Positions 23,104 to 31,582 of a stretch of DNA of 64,000 nucleotides are shown piece by piece. The notes below the pieces were generated by a model. It worked only from the letters and a program-made list of their open reading frames with translations, searched no databases and was not told where the DNA came from. Within the stretch, counting starts at the first letter, position 1, and each line of letters opens with the position of its first letter. The DNA is from Paucihalobacter ruber (GTDB lineage: Bacteria > Bacteroidota > Bacteroidia > Flavobacteriales > Flavobacteriaceae): NCBI RefSeq assembly GCF_006494535.1, contig NZ_VHIQ01000002.1, forward strand, positions 62,001 to 126,000, read 5' to 3'. Made by a program: the position numbers and the translations under genes.

Positions 23104-26100
23104 TTAGAAGTAAGCGCGCAATTGGACGGTTCCGGTGTGAATGGTTCTTGAACTTTCGCTTTTTCTTCCGAAGTAATTTAAATTTAAATCTAAAAATTTG
23201 GTAAGCTTGCGTTGCGCCAATAAACTCCAAGTAAAATTATTACCCGGTTGTAAACCTTCTAGCATCTGGTACGCAACAGGAGAATTGGAATTGCCGTTAA
23301 AGGCATTTTTAAAATAATTAAACTCGCCCGTAAGTGCTATTTTATCGGCTTTATTAAAGGTGAATGAAGCGCCGTAATTGTTTTGAACTAAGGTTTCTAA
23401 ATTACCAATGGTATTGTCTTTGGTAACGTGATTATAAAATACATTAAACTGGGCGTTCTCATCAAAAATATACGACAATTGGGGTTGCAACCTCAATTCT
23501 TCCAATTTAAAATCGCGTGCCGCAAAGTTTTCGTTAGAGCTTTCATTATTGTCGAAAGTAGATTGTAAGGTTACCAGCCAACTGTTAGCAAATTTATGGT
23601 TAAAATTGATTTGGTGACTTTTAACCGTGTTTTCAATAATGCCAACCGATAGCAAACTTCTGCTGGCGTTACTCAAAAACGTGTAAGACGTGGTGTATTT
23701 TTGTTGTCCACGATTGTAAAAAATCACATTTCTGATACTCTGATTGAGGGCTAACAAATCCGACTCGTCGCCACTAAACGGATTTAAATTAAGCACATTG
23801 CCTTCGCGATTGGTTTTTCGGTCTATTAAAAAAGAGGTTTGATTGTAAAAATGCGACCAAAATTGTTTGGATTTAGACTCTGATACATTCCATTGCTGCG
23901 GATTAATAGTAACCGACTGGCTAAACCTGTTTTGATGCGTTCTTACAAAAACCTGATTAGGTAACAATACCCTGATAAAACTCGCCTGATCCTGAAACTG
24001 GGCAATTTCAAATTCGTCTAATTCTTGAATACCATTACCGTTATAATCAATCCAGGTATAGGTGCCTTGTCCGGGTTCTACTTCAACATAGGTAAAATCC
24101 TGCTGTGGCAAAGTTCCGGCGTTGGTTTCGAAAATGGTGTTTAAAAGAATAATGTTATCGGCCAACTTTTGATTGTAGGTTAATCTCGAATTCAACGATT
24201 GCTCATTTTGAGCCAGTTCGTCTCGAGCCTTTAAACTTCGGTAGTTAACGAACAACTGTAAGGTGGCTTTGGTATTTTGAATCATCCTAGATTTTAAATA
24301 GTAGGTTTCGGAAGTATTCACGCGCTTTAAATTATTGTCCCGCAAACTGTCGTTGGCTCTTAAAATGGCACCAACTTCCACAAAAACTCCGGTGCTATCG
24401 CCTATGCCCGTAAACACTTCACCAGAAGTAAAACGCTGACTCAAATTGGTTAGCAGCTGTGTAGCGTTTTGAGTTTGCACATTATCTTCGGCTGCAATTT
24501 TAGTTCCTATATATTGGTTTTTCATATTGTAAACCAATCGGTTAAAAGTTCTAAAAAAGGTAGAACTGTTGATAACACCTGTATTATTTAAATAACTGCT
24601 GTTGCTGAAAATATTAAACTTCCCCAACCGTAAATCGGCAAATAAGCTGTGTTTGTTACCGTTAAAACTTCCCGAGTAATTTAAATGCTGAAAATTATAA
24701 AAGGCATTGCCTTTTTTAGCGTGCGATAATTGCAAACCACTGGTAAACAACAGCTGATTTCCAATCGGATTGTCTAGATTCCAATCTCGTATAAATTCGG
24801 CTTGATACAAGCGCTCGATAGTTCTAAAATTCTTTTGAATAAAGTCGGCATCGGCAATGGCGGCGAGATTCCAAAGACTGTCGTTCTTAACCAATTGTTG
24901 TTGTAGTTTTAGCTTGGCCGCAAAACCGTCGTTATCGTCATTATCGATGTCTGAAAACAAATTCCGATCGTTTTTACTGCCTGCCAGCTCAAAAAATACA
25001 TTGGTTTTTTCAGATGGCGTGTACAATCCGTTAACCACAGCCACTTGTAATCGAGTTGGTGCGATTAGCTGTACAACAGGTTCATAATTACCTTGAGGAA
25101 CACCGTTTACCGGTGGTACATATTCAAAAATATTACTGATGGCCTGAATATTACTTAACACATAATTACCTTGATTTTCGCCAACCAAAGTGAAACGAAC
25201 GCTAAAAAGCTCGTCGTTTGGGTTGTTTGAAAACACAAATATTTCTTCGCCGTCAATAATTTCTTTTCGATATAAAATGCGGTTTTCAGAAAAATCCTGA
25301 GCTATGGCCGATGGCGCTACCATTTGCGAAGTGTCGTTACCCGCATTGGCTAAAATCTCTATTTGCTCTGTCGATAAATTTTGCTGTAAGGGTTGATTTT
25401 TAGCATCACTTTCAGAATAAAAGGTGGCATTTAACTTGAGTTTTTCGCTTTCGTAATTAGAACCGCCATAAACTATAAATCGCGAATAATTGCGCTCGCT
25501 AAACTGATAATCTACCGTAATTCGCATTTCGGAGGTGATGGGAAAGGTAGAATTAAAAATAATCTCTCCTGCGTTGTAATCGATGATGTAATCTTCATTT
25601 TCACCTCTCCTTAAAGGCACACCATTGACGTACACAGTTTCGCTACCCGAAACAATTAGTACGAAAAGTTGATCGTTTTGCCCACGCAATTTGTACGGAC
25701 CCTGATTACCTTCTTGAGCCGTGAACCGGCTAGTGGTAAATTGCCCACGTACCAAAGCACCCGATGCAAAGACGTTGGTGTGAGATTCATCGTGATCGAG
25801 TTTAAAATTCACCGCCAATCCCTGAACACGCTTGGTAAAATTGGCAAAATGACTGTTGGCATTTACCAAATCGATATCGCCGGCTCTGATGTTCCAGGTA
25901 TCGCTAAAAATCTCAATAAAGACCTGATCAAATTCGTCCAAACGTTGTGAGTAACCGCTTTGTTGCAAGGGAATATTGGCATCTTGAATGGAAGCTCTTA
26001 GCGTTACTTTATCGCTCAGTTTTCCTGAAATCTGTAAATCGAGCTCGCTGTTTAACACCGAATTTTGATTGTTACCAATAGTCACACCGCGCGAAATACT

Positions 26101-26514
26101 ACCCGATGTATTTAACCCTTCAAACGGAACAAAATTTCGGGCGTCACCTTGCTGATTAATTTGATAAAACTTATTGAGATTTGACTGATTGGCCACAATT
26201 AAATCCTTACTGAGCTGTTGATATTTTTTGGTGAAAAAATTAGGGTACTTTAAGTAGTTAATGATAATAGAATCGGTTTCAACAGGTTTTTTAAATGTGA
26301 GAATGGCTCTAACAAAATCTACACTGTAATAACTAGAATCCAGCAATATGTTAGTTTTGGTTTTAACTTCAAAAACAGCCGGATTAATACTGGTACTATC
26401 AATTTGAACTGAATCGGTAACAGCCATTTTTTTAGTTCGGTAGTTAGAAGGTACATCTTGAGCGCCAAGCAGGTTGACACCAAAAAACAAACCTAAACAC
26501 AACAATAACCTCAT
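23104..26514 (-). CDS. Giant outer-membrane beta-barrel protein of unknown function
   Basis: An exported protein of 1136 residues. The signal is MRLLLCLGLFFGVNLLGAQ. Residues about 120-330 hold a conserved segment (FEGLNTSGSISRGVTIGNNQ, LDLQISGKLSDKVTLRASI, GSETVYVNGVPLRRGENEDY, IIDYNAGEIIFN), and the remainder is a long series of amphipathic strands ending IHTGTVQLRAYF. Near residue 820 is a short calcium-like DYNGNGIQELDEFE motif. The design (plug-like N-terminal part plus very large barrel, no TonB plug signature) recalls large Bacteroidota surface proteins, but I do not recognise a named one. It is monocistronic. Upstream is a 42-bp repeat, then the Fic gene pointing the other way. Confidence 0.8.
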   Translation of the reverse strand: MRLLLCLGLFFGVNLLGAQDVPSNYRTKKMAVTDSVQIDSTSINPAVFEVKTKTNILLDSSYYSVDFVRAILTFKKPVETDSIIINYLKYPNFFTKKYQQLSKDLIVANQSNLNKFYQINQQGDARNFVPFEGLNTSGSISRGVTIGNNQNSVLNSELDLQISGKLSDKVTLRASIQDANIPLQQSGYSQRLDEFDQVFIEIFSDTWNIRAGDIDLVNANSHFANFTKRVQGLAVNFKLDHDESHTNVFASGALVRGQFTTSRFTAQEGNQGPYKLRGQNDQLFVLIVSGSETVYVNGVPLRRGENEDYIIDYNAGEIIFNSTFPITSEMRITVDYQFSERNYSRFIVYGGSNYESEKLKLNATFYSESDAKNQPLQQNLSTEQIEILANAGNDTSQMVAPSAIAQDFSENRILYRKEIIDGEEIFVFSNNPNDELFSVRFTLVGENQGNYVLSNIQAISNIFEYVPPVNGVPQGNYEPVVQLIAPTRLQVAVVNGLYTPSEKTNVFFELAGSKNDRNLFSDIDNDDNDGFAAKLKLQQQLVKNDSLWNLAAIADADFIQKNFRTIERLYQAEFIRDWNLDNPIGNQLLFTSGLQLSHAKKGNAFYNFQHLNYSGSFNGNKHSLFADLRLGKFNIFSNSSYLNNTGVINSSTFFRTFNRLVYNMKNQYIGTKIAAEDNVQTQNATQLLTNLSQRFTSGEVFTGIGDSTGVFVEVGAILRANDSLRDNNLKRVNTSETYYLKSRMIQNTKATLQLFVNYRSLKARDELAQNEQSLNSRLTYNQKLADNIILLNTIFETNAGTLPQQDFTYVEVEPGQGTYTWIDYNGNGIQELDEFEIAQFQDQASFIRVLLPNQVFVRTHQNRFSQSVTINPQQWNVSESKSKQFWSHFYNQTSFLIDRKTNREGNVLNLNPFSGDESDLLALNQSIRNVIFYNRGQQKYTTSYTFLSNASRSLLSVGIIENTVKSHQINFNHKFANSWLVTLQSTFDNNESSNENFAARDFKLEELRLQPQLSYIFDENAQFNVFYNHVTKDNTIGNLETLVQNNYGASFTFNKADKIALTGEFNYFKNAFNGNSNSPVAYQMLEGLQPGNNFTWSLLAQRKLTKFLDLNLNYFGRKSESSRTIHTGTVQLRAYF

Positions 26515-26551
26515 GGATTATAAAACTACAAAAGCCTTTAAATATTTTACC

Positions 26552-26593
26552 GTTAAAACAACCTAAAATATAGGGTGTAAATGTACCAATATA
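26552..26593. repeat. 42-bp direct repeat, left copy (flanks the Fic gene)
   Basis: It begins GTTAAAACAACCTAAAATAT and ends GTACCAATATA. A perfect second copy is at 27946-27987 in the same orientation, 1394 bp away. The unit between the copies contains the fic gene and its regulatory signals. The sequence contains the small inverted repeat CCTA/TAGG. Confidence 0.95.
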
Positions 26594-26671
26594 TTTGGTT
26601 GCAACTGAAAGCATCAGGATGAGCCTAACAACTCCTTTTGCAGTGAAAAATAATATATTCGCCGCATTTTT

Positions 26672-26698
26672 ACGGTAATTAATATGTATATTTACCGC
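26672..26698. promoter_or_regulatory. Inverted repeat over the candidate fic promoter
   Basis: ACGGTAATT (26672-26680) and ATTTACCGC (26690-26698) are inverted copies with one mismatch in eight. The candidate -7 box TATATTTA (26687-26694) overlaps the right arm, so a repressor bound here would block transcription. The Fic protein itself has a C-terminal helix-turn-helix-like region and could be the binder. Confidence 0.45.
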
Positions 26699-26714
26699 AT
26701 AATTTATTTGATCA

Positions 26715-27818
26715 GTGGCAAAATACATTTACGAATATAAGATATGGCCCAATTTTATCTGGGATGACAGAGTCGTTAATGCCCTGTTTGGTGAGGTAAA
26801 ATTAATGCAAGGTAAAATCATTGGAGAAATGAACGCCTTGGGCTTTTCGGCAAAAGAAGAAGCTACATTAAACACCTTAACATTAGATGTAGTTAAATCT
26901 TCTGAAATTGAAGGTGAATTGCTTAATTACCAACAAGTAAGATCGTCAATTGCCAGACGTTTAGGTATTAATACGGCAGGTCTGATCCCGAGTAACCGAT
27001 ATATTGAAGGTGTTGTTGAAATGATGCTTGACGCCACGCAGAGACATGAGTTACCACTCACCGAAGAACGATTGTTTGGTTGGCATGCAGCCCTTTTCCC
27101 TACAGGTTATAGCGGACCTTACAAGATAGAAGTAGGTAAATACCGTACGGGCAGAATGCAAATAGTTTCAGGTGGTATGGGTAAAGAAAAAGTCCATTAC
27201 GAAGCCATCGAACCTAAATTGGTTAAAGTGCAAATGGATGACTTTTTGACTTGGTTTAACAACAATCATAGTCTTGACCCTGTTTTAAAGGCTGCTATTG
27301 CTCATTTTTGGTTTATAATCATTCACCCTTTCGACGACGGAAATGGTCGAATTGCCCGCGCCATCACCGATATGCTTTTAGCACGCGCCGAACATAGTAG
27401 TGAGCGTTTTTACAGTATGTCTAGTCAAATTTTAATTGAGCGACAAGGTTATTACAACATCTTGCAAAAAGTACAACACAGCACAGGCAATATCACCGAA
27501 TGGCTCGAGTGGTTTTTACACTGCCTTAAAAATGCCATCATGGCCACCGAACATACCACGCAAAACATCCTGCACAAGGCCCAATTTTGGAAATTAAATG
27601 AACAAACACCCATCAACGAAAGACAACGTTTGATGCTCAATAAACTTCTTGACGGATTTGAAGGAAAACTAAAAACATCTAAATGGGCAAAGATTACGAA
27701 AGTATCAACTGACACAGCACTGCGTGATATCAAGGATTTAGTAGAAAAGGGTATCTTGCAGGAAACTGCTGAAAAAGGCAGAAGTACTAATTATGAATTG
27801 ACTTATCGAGCGGATTAG
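26715..27818 (+). CDS. Fic family protein with DUF4172 N-terminal and HTH C-terminal domains
   Basis: Fic enzymes usually transfer AMP (AMPylation) to a protein target. The 367 residues show an N-terminal DUF4172-like region (YKIWPNFIWDDRVVNALFGE). The inhibitory helix motif SSEIEGE (Ser 62, Glu 66) matches S/T-xxx-E-G/N, so activity is self-limited. The complete Fic active site is HPFDDGNGRIAR (about residues 203-214). The C-terminal winged-helix-like segment (KTSKWAKITKVSTDTALRDI) suggests autoregulation. The start is GTG at 26715; no ATG precedes the conserved sequence. It is a single-gene unit between 42-bp direct repeats and separates two genes that would otherwise share a short divergent promoter region. 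The stop is followed by a perfect 10-bp inverted repeat. Confidence 0.92.
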   Translation: MAKYIYEYKIWPNFIWDDRVVNALFGEVKLMQGKIIGEMNALGFSAKEEATLNTLTLDVVKSSEIEGELLNYQQVRSSIARRLGINTAGLIPSNRYIEGVVEMMLDATQRHELPLTEERLFGWHAALFPTGYSGPYKIEVGKYRTGRMQIVSGGMGKEKVHYEAIEPKLVKVQMDDFLTWFNNNHSLDPVLKAAIAHFWFIIIHPFDDGNGRIARAITDMLLARAEHSSERFYSMSSQILIERQGYYNILQKVQHSTGNITEWLEWFLHCLKNAIMATEHTTQNILHKAQFWKLNEQTPINERQRLMLNKLLDGFEGKLKTSKWAKITKVSTDTALRDIKDLVEKGILQETAEKGRSTNYELTYRAD

Positions 27819-27863
27819 TTATCATTAACATTCAGATTGTAATCAACTTATCCTTAATGATAA
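27819..27863. terminator. Inverted repeat after fic
   Basis: TTATCATTAA and TTAATGATAA form a perfect 10-bp AT-rich stem with a 25-base loop, beginning directly at the fic stop codon. There is no T tract, so it is a weak terminator candidate or a 3'-end structure. Confidence 0.45.
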
Positions 27864-27945
27864 AATATGATAAGCACCTGTATTTTTGTGAGAATTATGA
27901 CGCAGCTTATTTCCTCATATAAAACACATTTTATCTTATATTACA

Positions 27946-27987
27946 GTTAAAACAACCTAAAATATAGGGTGTAAATGTACCAATATA
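27946..27987. repeat. 42-bp direct repeat, right copy (flanks the Fic gene)
   Basis: Identical to 26552-26593. It ends 33 bp before the xth start; a -7-like TATTTTCG lies just after it at 27990-27997. Removing one copy plus the intervening DNA would leave an ordinary divergent intergenic region of about 110 bp. Confidence 0.95.
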
Positions 27988-28020
27988 ATTATTTTCGTGG
28001 CTTAACAAAGATGCATCCCA

Positions 28021-28785
28021 ATGAAAATAGCTTCGTATAACGTTAACGGCATTCGCGCTGCGCTCAACAAAGGTTTTTTAGACTGGCTTAAAGCCGCCAA
28101 TCCTGATGTAATTTGCCTTCAGGAAATAAAAGCCAACAAAGATCAATTAGACTTAGAATTGTTCGAAAAAGCCGGTTATCCTTACCATTACTGGTTTAGC
28201 GCACAAAAAAAAGGATACAGCGGCGTCGCCATTTTAAGCAAAACCCAACCTAACCACGTTGAATACGGCACCGGAATTGCCTCGATGGATGACGAAGGAA
28301 GAAACCTCAGAGCAGATTTTGATCAGGTATCTGTAATGAGTCTGTATTTGCCATCCGGCACTAACGACGCCCGTTTGCAGCACAAATTTGATTATATGGA
28401 TATGTTTCAGGAGTATATCAATCAGCTAAAAACAGACATTCCAAATCTAATTATTTGCGGCGATTACAACATCTGTCATAACGAAATAGACATTCACAAT
28501 CCCAAAGGTCTTAGTAATGTTTCAGGCTTCTTACCCGTTGAGCGCTTGTGGCTTGGAAACTTTATAGACAGCGGTTTTGTAGATTCGTTTCGCTTCCTCA
28601 ACCCCGAAAACCAAACTTATAGCTGGTGGAGTTACCGTGCCAATTCCCGCAACAACAATAAAGGCTGGCGCTTAGATTATGCTATGGTGGCAAAACCCTT
28701 ACAACAAAATATCAAGCGCGCCGTTATACTCACAGAAGCGGTGCACAGCGATCACTGCCCAATTTTATTAGAACTCGATGTATAA
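28021..28785 (+). CDS. xth: Exodeoxyribonuclease III / AP endonuclease
   Basis: A cytoplasmic DNA repair enzyme that cleaves 5' of abasic sites and degrades 3' ends. The 254 residues match the ExoIII group. Conserved elements: MKIASYNVNGIRAALNKGF, the metal-binding Glu in CLQEIKA, Tyr/Asp and Asn in CGDYNICHN, and the terminal SDHCPILLELDV with the catalytic Asp-His pair. The ATG at 28021 is 33 bp beyond the right 42-bp repeat. It is followed by a structured repeat rather than another gene. Confidence 0.96.
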   Translation: MKIASYNVNGIRAALNKGFLDWLKAANPDVICLQEIKANKDQLDLELFEKAGYPYHYWFSAQKKGYSGVAILSKTQPNHVEYGTGIASMDDEGRNLRADFDQVSVMSLYLPSGTNDARLQHKFDYMDMFQEYINQLKTDIPNLIICGDYNICHNEIDIHNPKGLSNVSGFLPVERLWLGNFIDSGFVDSFRFLNPENQTYSWWSYRANSRNNNKGWRLDYAMVAKPLQQNIKRAVILTEAVHSDHCPILLELDV

Positions 28786-28800
28786 AATAAAATGTATTGG

Positions 28801-28903
28801 TTGGGCGTTACCCCCAAGCGCACTTGGGGGTCGGGCTTTACGTTACAATCTTTTTTAAGGCTTTAAGGCCTCAAAAAAGGATTTACACTGCAATCCCTAA
28901 CGC
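28801..28903. repeat. Multi-stem structured intergenic element
   Basis: GCGTTA (28805-28810) pairs with TAACGC (28898-28903) as an outer stem. Inside are two hairpins: ACCCCCAAG/CTTGGGGGT with a CGCA loop, and TTTTTTAAGGC/GGCCTCAAAAAA. Only one copy is in this window. The layout (GGGCGTTAC ... GTCGGGCTTTACG ... CAATCCCTAACGC) resembles an element I have seen between genes in other Flavobacteriaceae, which is from memory and unverified. It lies between xth and an OmpA gene on the same strand. Confidence 0.7.
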
Positions 28904-28950
28904 AAAAGAAACAACAGAACTTAAAAATTAACTTTAGAAAACACATAGCC

Positions 28951-29910
28951 ATGATTAAAAAATTGATATTTATCGCCATAGTGATGGTTACCGCAAGTTC
29001 TTGCGTATCCAAAAAAATCTACACAGAGTTGGAAGACAAATACGCCCAACTTAAAAAAGAAAGTCGTGCCCTGGCCGATGAAAACGCCACATTAGAGCAA
29101 GCCAAAAACCAACTTCAAAATCAGTTAGAAAAATTACAGCAAGATTACGATGCAGCTGTAGCGCAACGCGACAGACTGCAACAAGATTACAACGCCACAT
29201 TGAGTAATCTAAACAATCTTAAAAACTCATACGACGCCTTAGAAAAAAACAGCGCCAGCGCCATTGCAGACAACGCTGCGAAAAATCGCGAATTACTGGC
29301 ACAATTAGAAGCTAAAGAACAAGCATTAGCCGCAGAAAACGACCGACTCAACAAACTCAAATCAGAATTAGAAAGCAGATCGCAACGCGTGGCAGAACTT
29401 GAAAATTTAATAGCCAGCAAAGATGCGGCCATGACTAGGCTAAAAGACGCCATCTCAAAAGCACTTACTAATTTTGAAGGCAAAGGCTTAACCGTTGAAC
29501 AACGCGATGGCAAGGTGTACGTTTCTATGGAAAACAAATTGTTGTTTGAATCGGGCAGTTGGGCAGTTGGCAGTGAAGGCCGAAAAGCGGTTCAGCAATT
29601 AGGGGCCGTTTTAGCCGAAAACCCCGAAATTGCCATTTTAATTGAAGGTCATACAGACGATGTGCCCTATAAAGGTAATGCAGTTTTAAGTGGCAACTGG
29701 GATTTATCAACCAAGCGCGCTACCGCCATTGTCAACATTTTAAGAGAAAACGCAGCCATCAATCCCGAAAATTTAACTGCTGCCGGTCGTGGCGAATATG
29801 CACCTATAGCCACCAATACCACACCCGAAGGTCGGGCCAAAAACCGAAGAATAGAAGTGATATTGACACCAAAATTGGATGAGATTTCTAAGTTGTTGAA
29901 TGAGATTTAG
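28951..29910 (+). CDS. OmpA family lipoprotein with coiled-coil stalk
   Basis: An outer-membrane lipoprotein that grips peptidoglycan. The signal MIKKLIFIAIVMVTASSC has lipobox ASSC (Cys 18). Residues about 25-170 are a long coiled coil (QLKKESRALADENATLEQAK onward). The C-terminal domain (about 185-310) is OmpA/MotB-like, with ILIEGHTDDVPYKG, STKRATAIVNIL, NLTAAGRGEY and the diagnostic NRRIEVILTP. The 319 residues fit the family. It probably links the outer membrane to the cell wall at a distance set by the coil. It has its own transcript; an inverted repeat follows. Confidence 0.9.
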   Translation: MIKKLIFIAIVMVTASSCVSKKIYTELEDKYAQLKKESRALADENATLEQAKNQLQNQLEKLQQDYDAAVAQRDRLQQDYNATLSNLNNLKNSYDALEKNSASAIADNAAKNRELLAQLEAKEQALAAENDRLNKLKSELESRSQRVAELENLIASKDAAMTRLKDAISKALTNFEGKGLTVEQRDGKVYVSMENKLLFESGSWAVGSEGRKAVQQLGAVLAENPEIAILIEGHTDDVPYKGNAVLSGNWDLSTKRATAIVNILRENAAINPENLTAAGRGEYAPIATNTTPEGRAKNRRIEVILTPKLDEISKLLNEI

Positions 29911-29953
29911 GGAGAGCAAGCAACGAAGTATTTAAAAAAATAGGGCTTTTTTC

Positions 29954-30060
29954 TCTCACACAGATTTCACGGATTTCACAGAATTTGGTTCGGCATTACA
30001 TCTGTACTATCTGTGAAATCTGTGAGAACAAAACCTTTGCGAACTTTGCGCCTTTGCGTG
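29954..30060. repeat. Inverted repeat related in style to the GxxExxY-linked units
   Basis: CTCACACAGATTTCAC (from 29954) is inverted against GTGAAATCTGTGAG (to 30026), with GGATTTCACAG as an internal partial repeat. It is followed by CCTTTGCGAACTTTGCG and CCTTTGCGTG. The CTTTG(C/T)G spacing pattern resembles the right arm of the 4.6-5.8 kb repeats (CTTTGTGCAAAACTT, CTTTGTGG). No gene is associated with it here. Confidence 0.7.
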
Positions 30061-30147
30061 CAATAATAATGACAGATTAATTTATAAATGTTACCCAGCG
30101 GTTAAAAATTGAATCTAAATAAACTGATATGAGGATTATTTAACCAT

Positions 30148-30170
30148 GAGATTCCTGCCTGCGCAGGAAT
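30148..30170. repeat. Short dispersed palindrome
   Basis: GAGATTCCTGC, CTGC loop, GCAGGAAT. Same family as the copies at 22108, 23081, 54164 and 54353. Confidence 0.85.
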
Positions 30171-30266
30171 TAGCACTGTTAAATGAAATATAAATATTGC
30201 AAAAAGTAGTCTTAACAATTAACGACATGTTAAATTTGACTTATCATTTAACTTTCAAACCCAACC

Positions 30267-31304
30267 ATGCGTTATACCAAATTACCAAATACTAACATTG
30301 AAGTAAGTAAGATATGTCTCGGCACCATGACCTGGGGCAACCAAAACACCCAGGAAGAAGGCTTTGCTCAAATGGATTTGGCCCTAGATTATGGCGTTAA
30401 TTTTTTTGACTGTGCCGAATTGTATCCGGTACCTGCCGAAGCCAAAACCTATGCAGAGACCGAACGCATTATAGGCAATTGGTTTGCAAAAACAGGCAAC
30501 AGAGATAAGGTGGTTCTCGCTACAAAAATTGTTGGCCCGGGAGATTACACGGCGCACATTCGTACCTCAGGTTTTAGTAAAGAAGCCTTGCACGAAGCGG
30601 TTGACAATAGTCTTAAACGCCTTCAAACAGATTATATAGATTTGTATCAATTGCACTGGCCCGAGCGCAAAACCAACACCTTTGGTATTAGAGATTATCA
30701 ATACGACACGACCGATCCTTGGCAGGAAAACTTTCTTGAAGTCTTACAAACCTTAGATGAGATTATCAAATCCGGCAAAGTGCGGCATATAGGATTGTCT
30801 AACGAAAAAGCCTGGGGCACCATGCGTTATTTAGAACTGGCCAAACAGCACCAGTTAGCTAAAATGATTACCATTCAAAATTCCTATTCTTTATTAAACC
30901 GCACTTTTGAAGGCGATTTAGCAGAAGTGTCACATCGTGAAAATATTGGGCTGTTAGCGTATTCTCCAATGGCATTTGGTGTGCTATCAGGCAAGTACAT
31001 CAAAGGTACGGCCGCAGATAATGCTCGTTTAAAACTGTTCCCAAGATTTGCACGTTATAGTAGCACTCAATCTACCGAAGCGGCCAAAAGGTATTTAGAA
31101 TTGGCAGAGGCTAACGGATTAACCCTAGCGCAAATGGCTTTGGCTTTTGTTAACCAACGACCATTCGTCACCGCCAATATTATTGGTGCTACCAATTTAG
31201 AACAGTTAGAAGAAAACATTAAGAGTATTGATGTAGAACTTTCTGAAGACTTACTTAAAAGTATCAATGCCGTTCATGCTGAGATACCTAATCCTGCGCC
31301 TTAA
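30267..31304 (+). CDS. Aldo/keto reductase (Tas-like)
   Basis: A cytoplasmic NADPH-dependent oxidoreductase acting on aldehydes or ketones; natural substrate unknown. The 345 residues form a TIM barrel. The catalytic tetrad is visible: Asp and Tyr in NFFDCAELYP, Lys in LATKIVG, and His in LYQLHWPERK. The insertion NTFGIRDYQYDTTDPW after the catalytic His and the LLAYSPMAFGVLSGKY segment match the Tas group. The C-terminal IIGATNLEQLEENI binds the cofactor phosphate. The start ATG at 30267 (MRYTKLPNTNIEVSKICLG) is the conserved start. Confidence 0.94.
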   Translation: MRYTKLPNTNIEVSKICLGTMTWGNQNTQEEGFAQMDLALDYGVNFFDCAELYPVPAEAKTYAETERIIGNWFAKTGNRDKVVLATKIVGPGDYTAHIRTSGFSKEALHEAVDNSLKRLQTDYIDLYQLHWPERKTNTFGIRDYQYDTTDPWQENFLEVLQTLDEIIKSGKVRHIGLSNEKAWGTMRYLELAKQHQLAKMITIQNSYSLLNRTFEGDLAEVSHRENIGLLAYSPMAFGVLSGKYIKGTAADNARLKLFPRFARYSSTQSTEAAKRYLELAEANGLTLAQMALAFVNQRPFVTANIIGATNLEQLEENIKSIDVELSEDLLKSINAVHAEIPNPAP

Positions 31305-31483
31305 AAACTGGAAGCCACGTGAACTAAAAATTATTGCATATTTAAAGAAATATAGAAAAACACCCTCTGACACGCCGTTGGATTGCTGTTACCAAAAAAT
31401 ACGTATAAATACGTATTGCGCCGTTTTGTTTTTAATGCTAATTTGTAGCCTTTAAATCCATTAAATCTAAAATAATATGAAAA

Positions 31484-31511
31484 CAACGCACAACGCACAA
31501 CGCACAACGCA
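31484..31511. repeat. 7-bp tandem repeat (4 units)
   Basis: Four exact copies of CAACGCA in a row, followed by CAGCATCTGGCATCTGGC. It lies in the 278-bp gap before the HExxH lipoprotein, in no convincing reading frame. Such tracts can change length by slippage. Confidence 0.85.
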
Positions 31512-31582
31512 CAGCATCTGGCATCTGGCTTCTGTCATCTATCTTTATTGACAACTTTCTAAAATTTAAATTTGGATTAATA

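Larger units (their letters stand above)
29911..30266. other. Intergenic region with two repeat elements
   Basis: This 356-bp stretch has no gene. It contains the inverted repeat at 29954-30060 and one copy of the short dispersed palindrome at 30148-30170. The last 90 bp before the aldo/keto reductase gene is AT-rich, with no clear signal. Confidence 0.7.

Noticed and set aside
24857-25950. Two ~76-93 codon + strand ORFs
   Set aside because: Both fall within the giant outer-membrane protein gene, and their composition is that of an antisense frame.
26552-27987. Insertion sequence or integron cassette around fic
   Set aside because: No transposase or integrase, and the repeats are direct without terminal inverted repeats. 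I report it only as a repeat-bracketed cassette.
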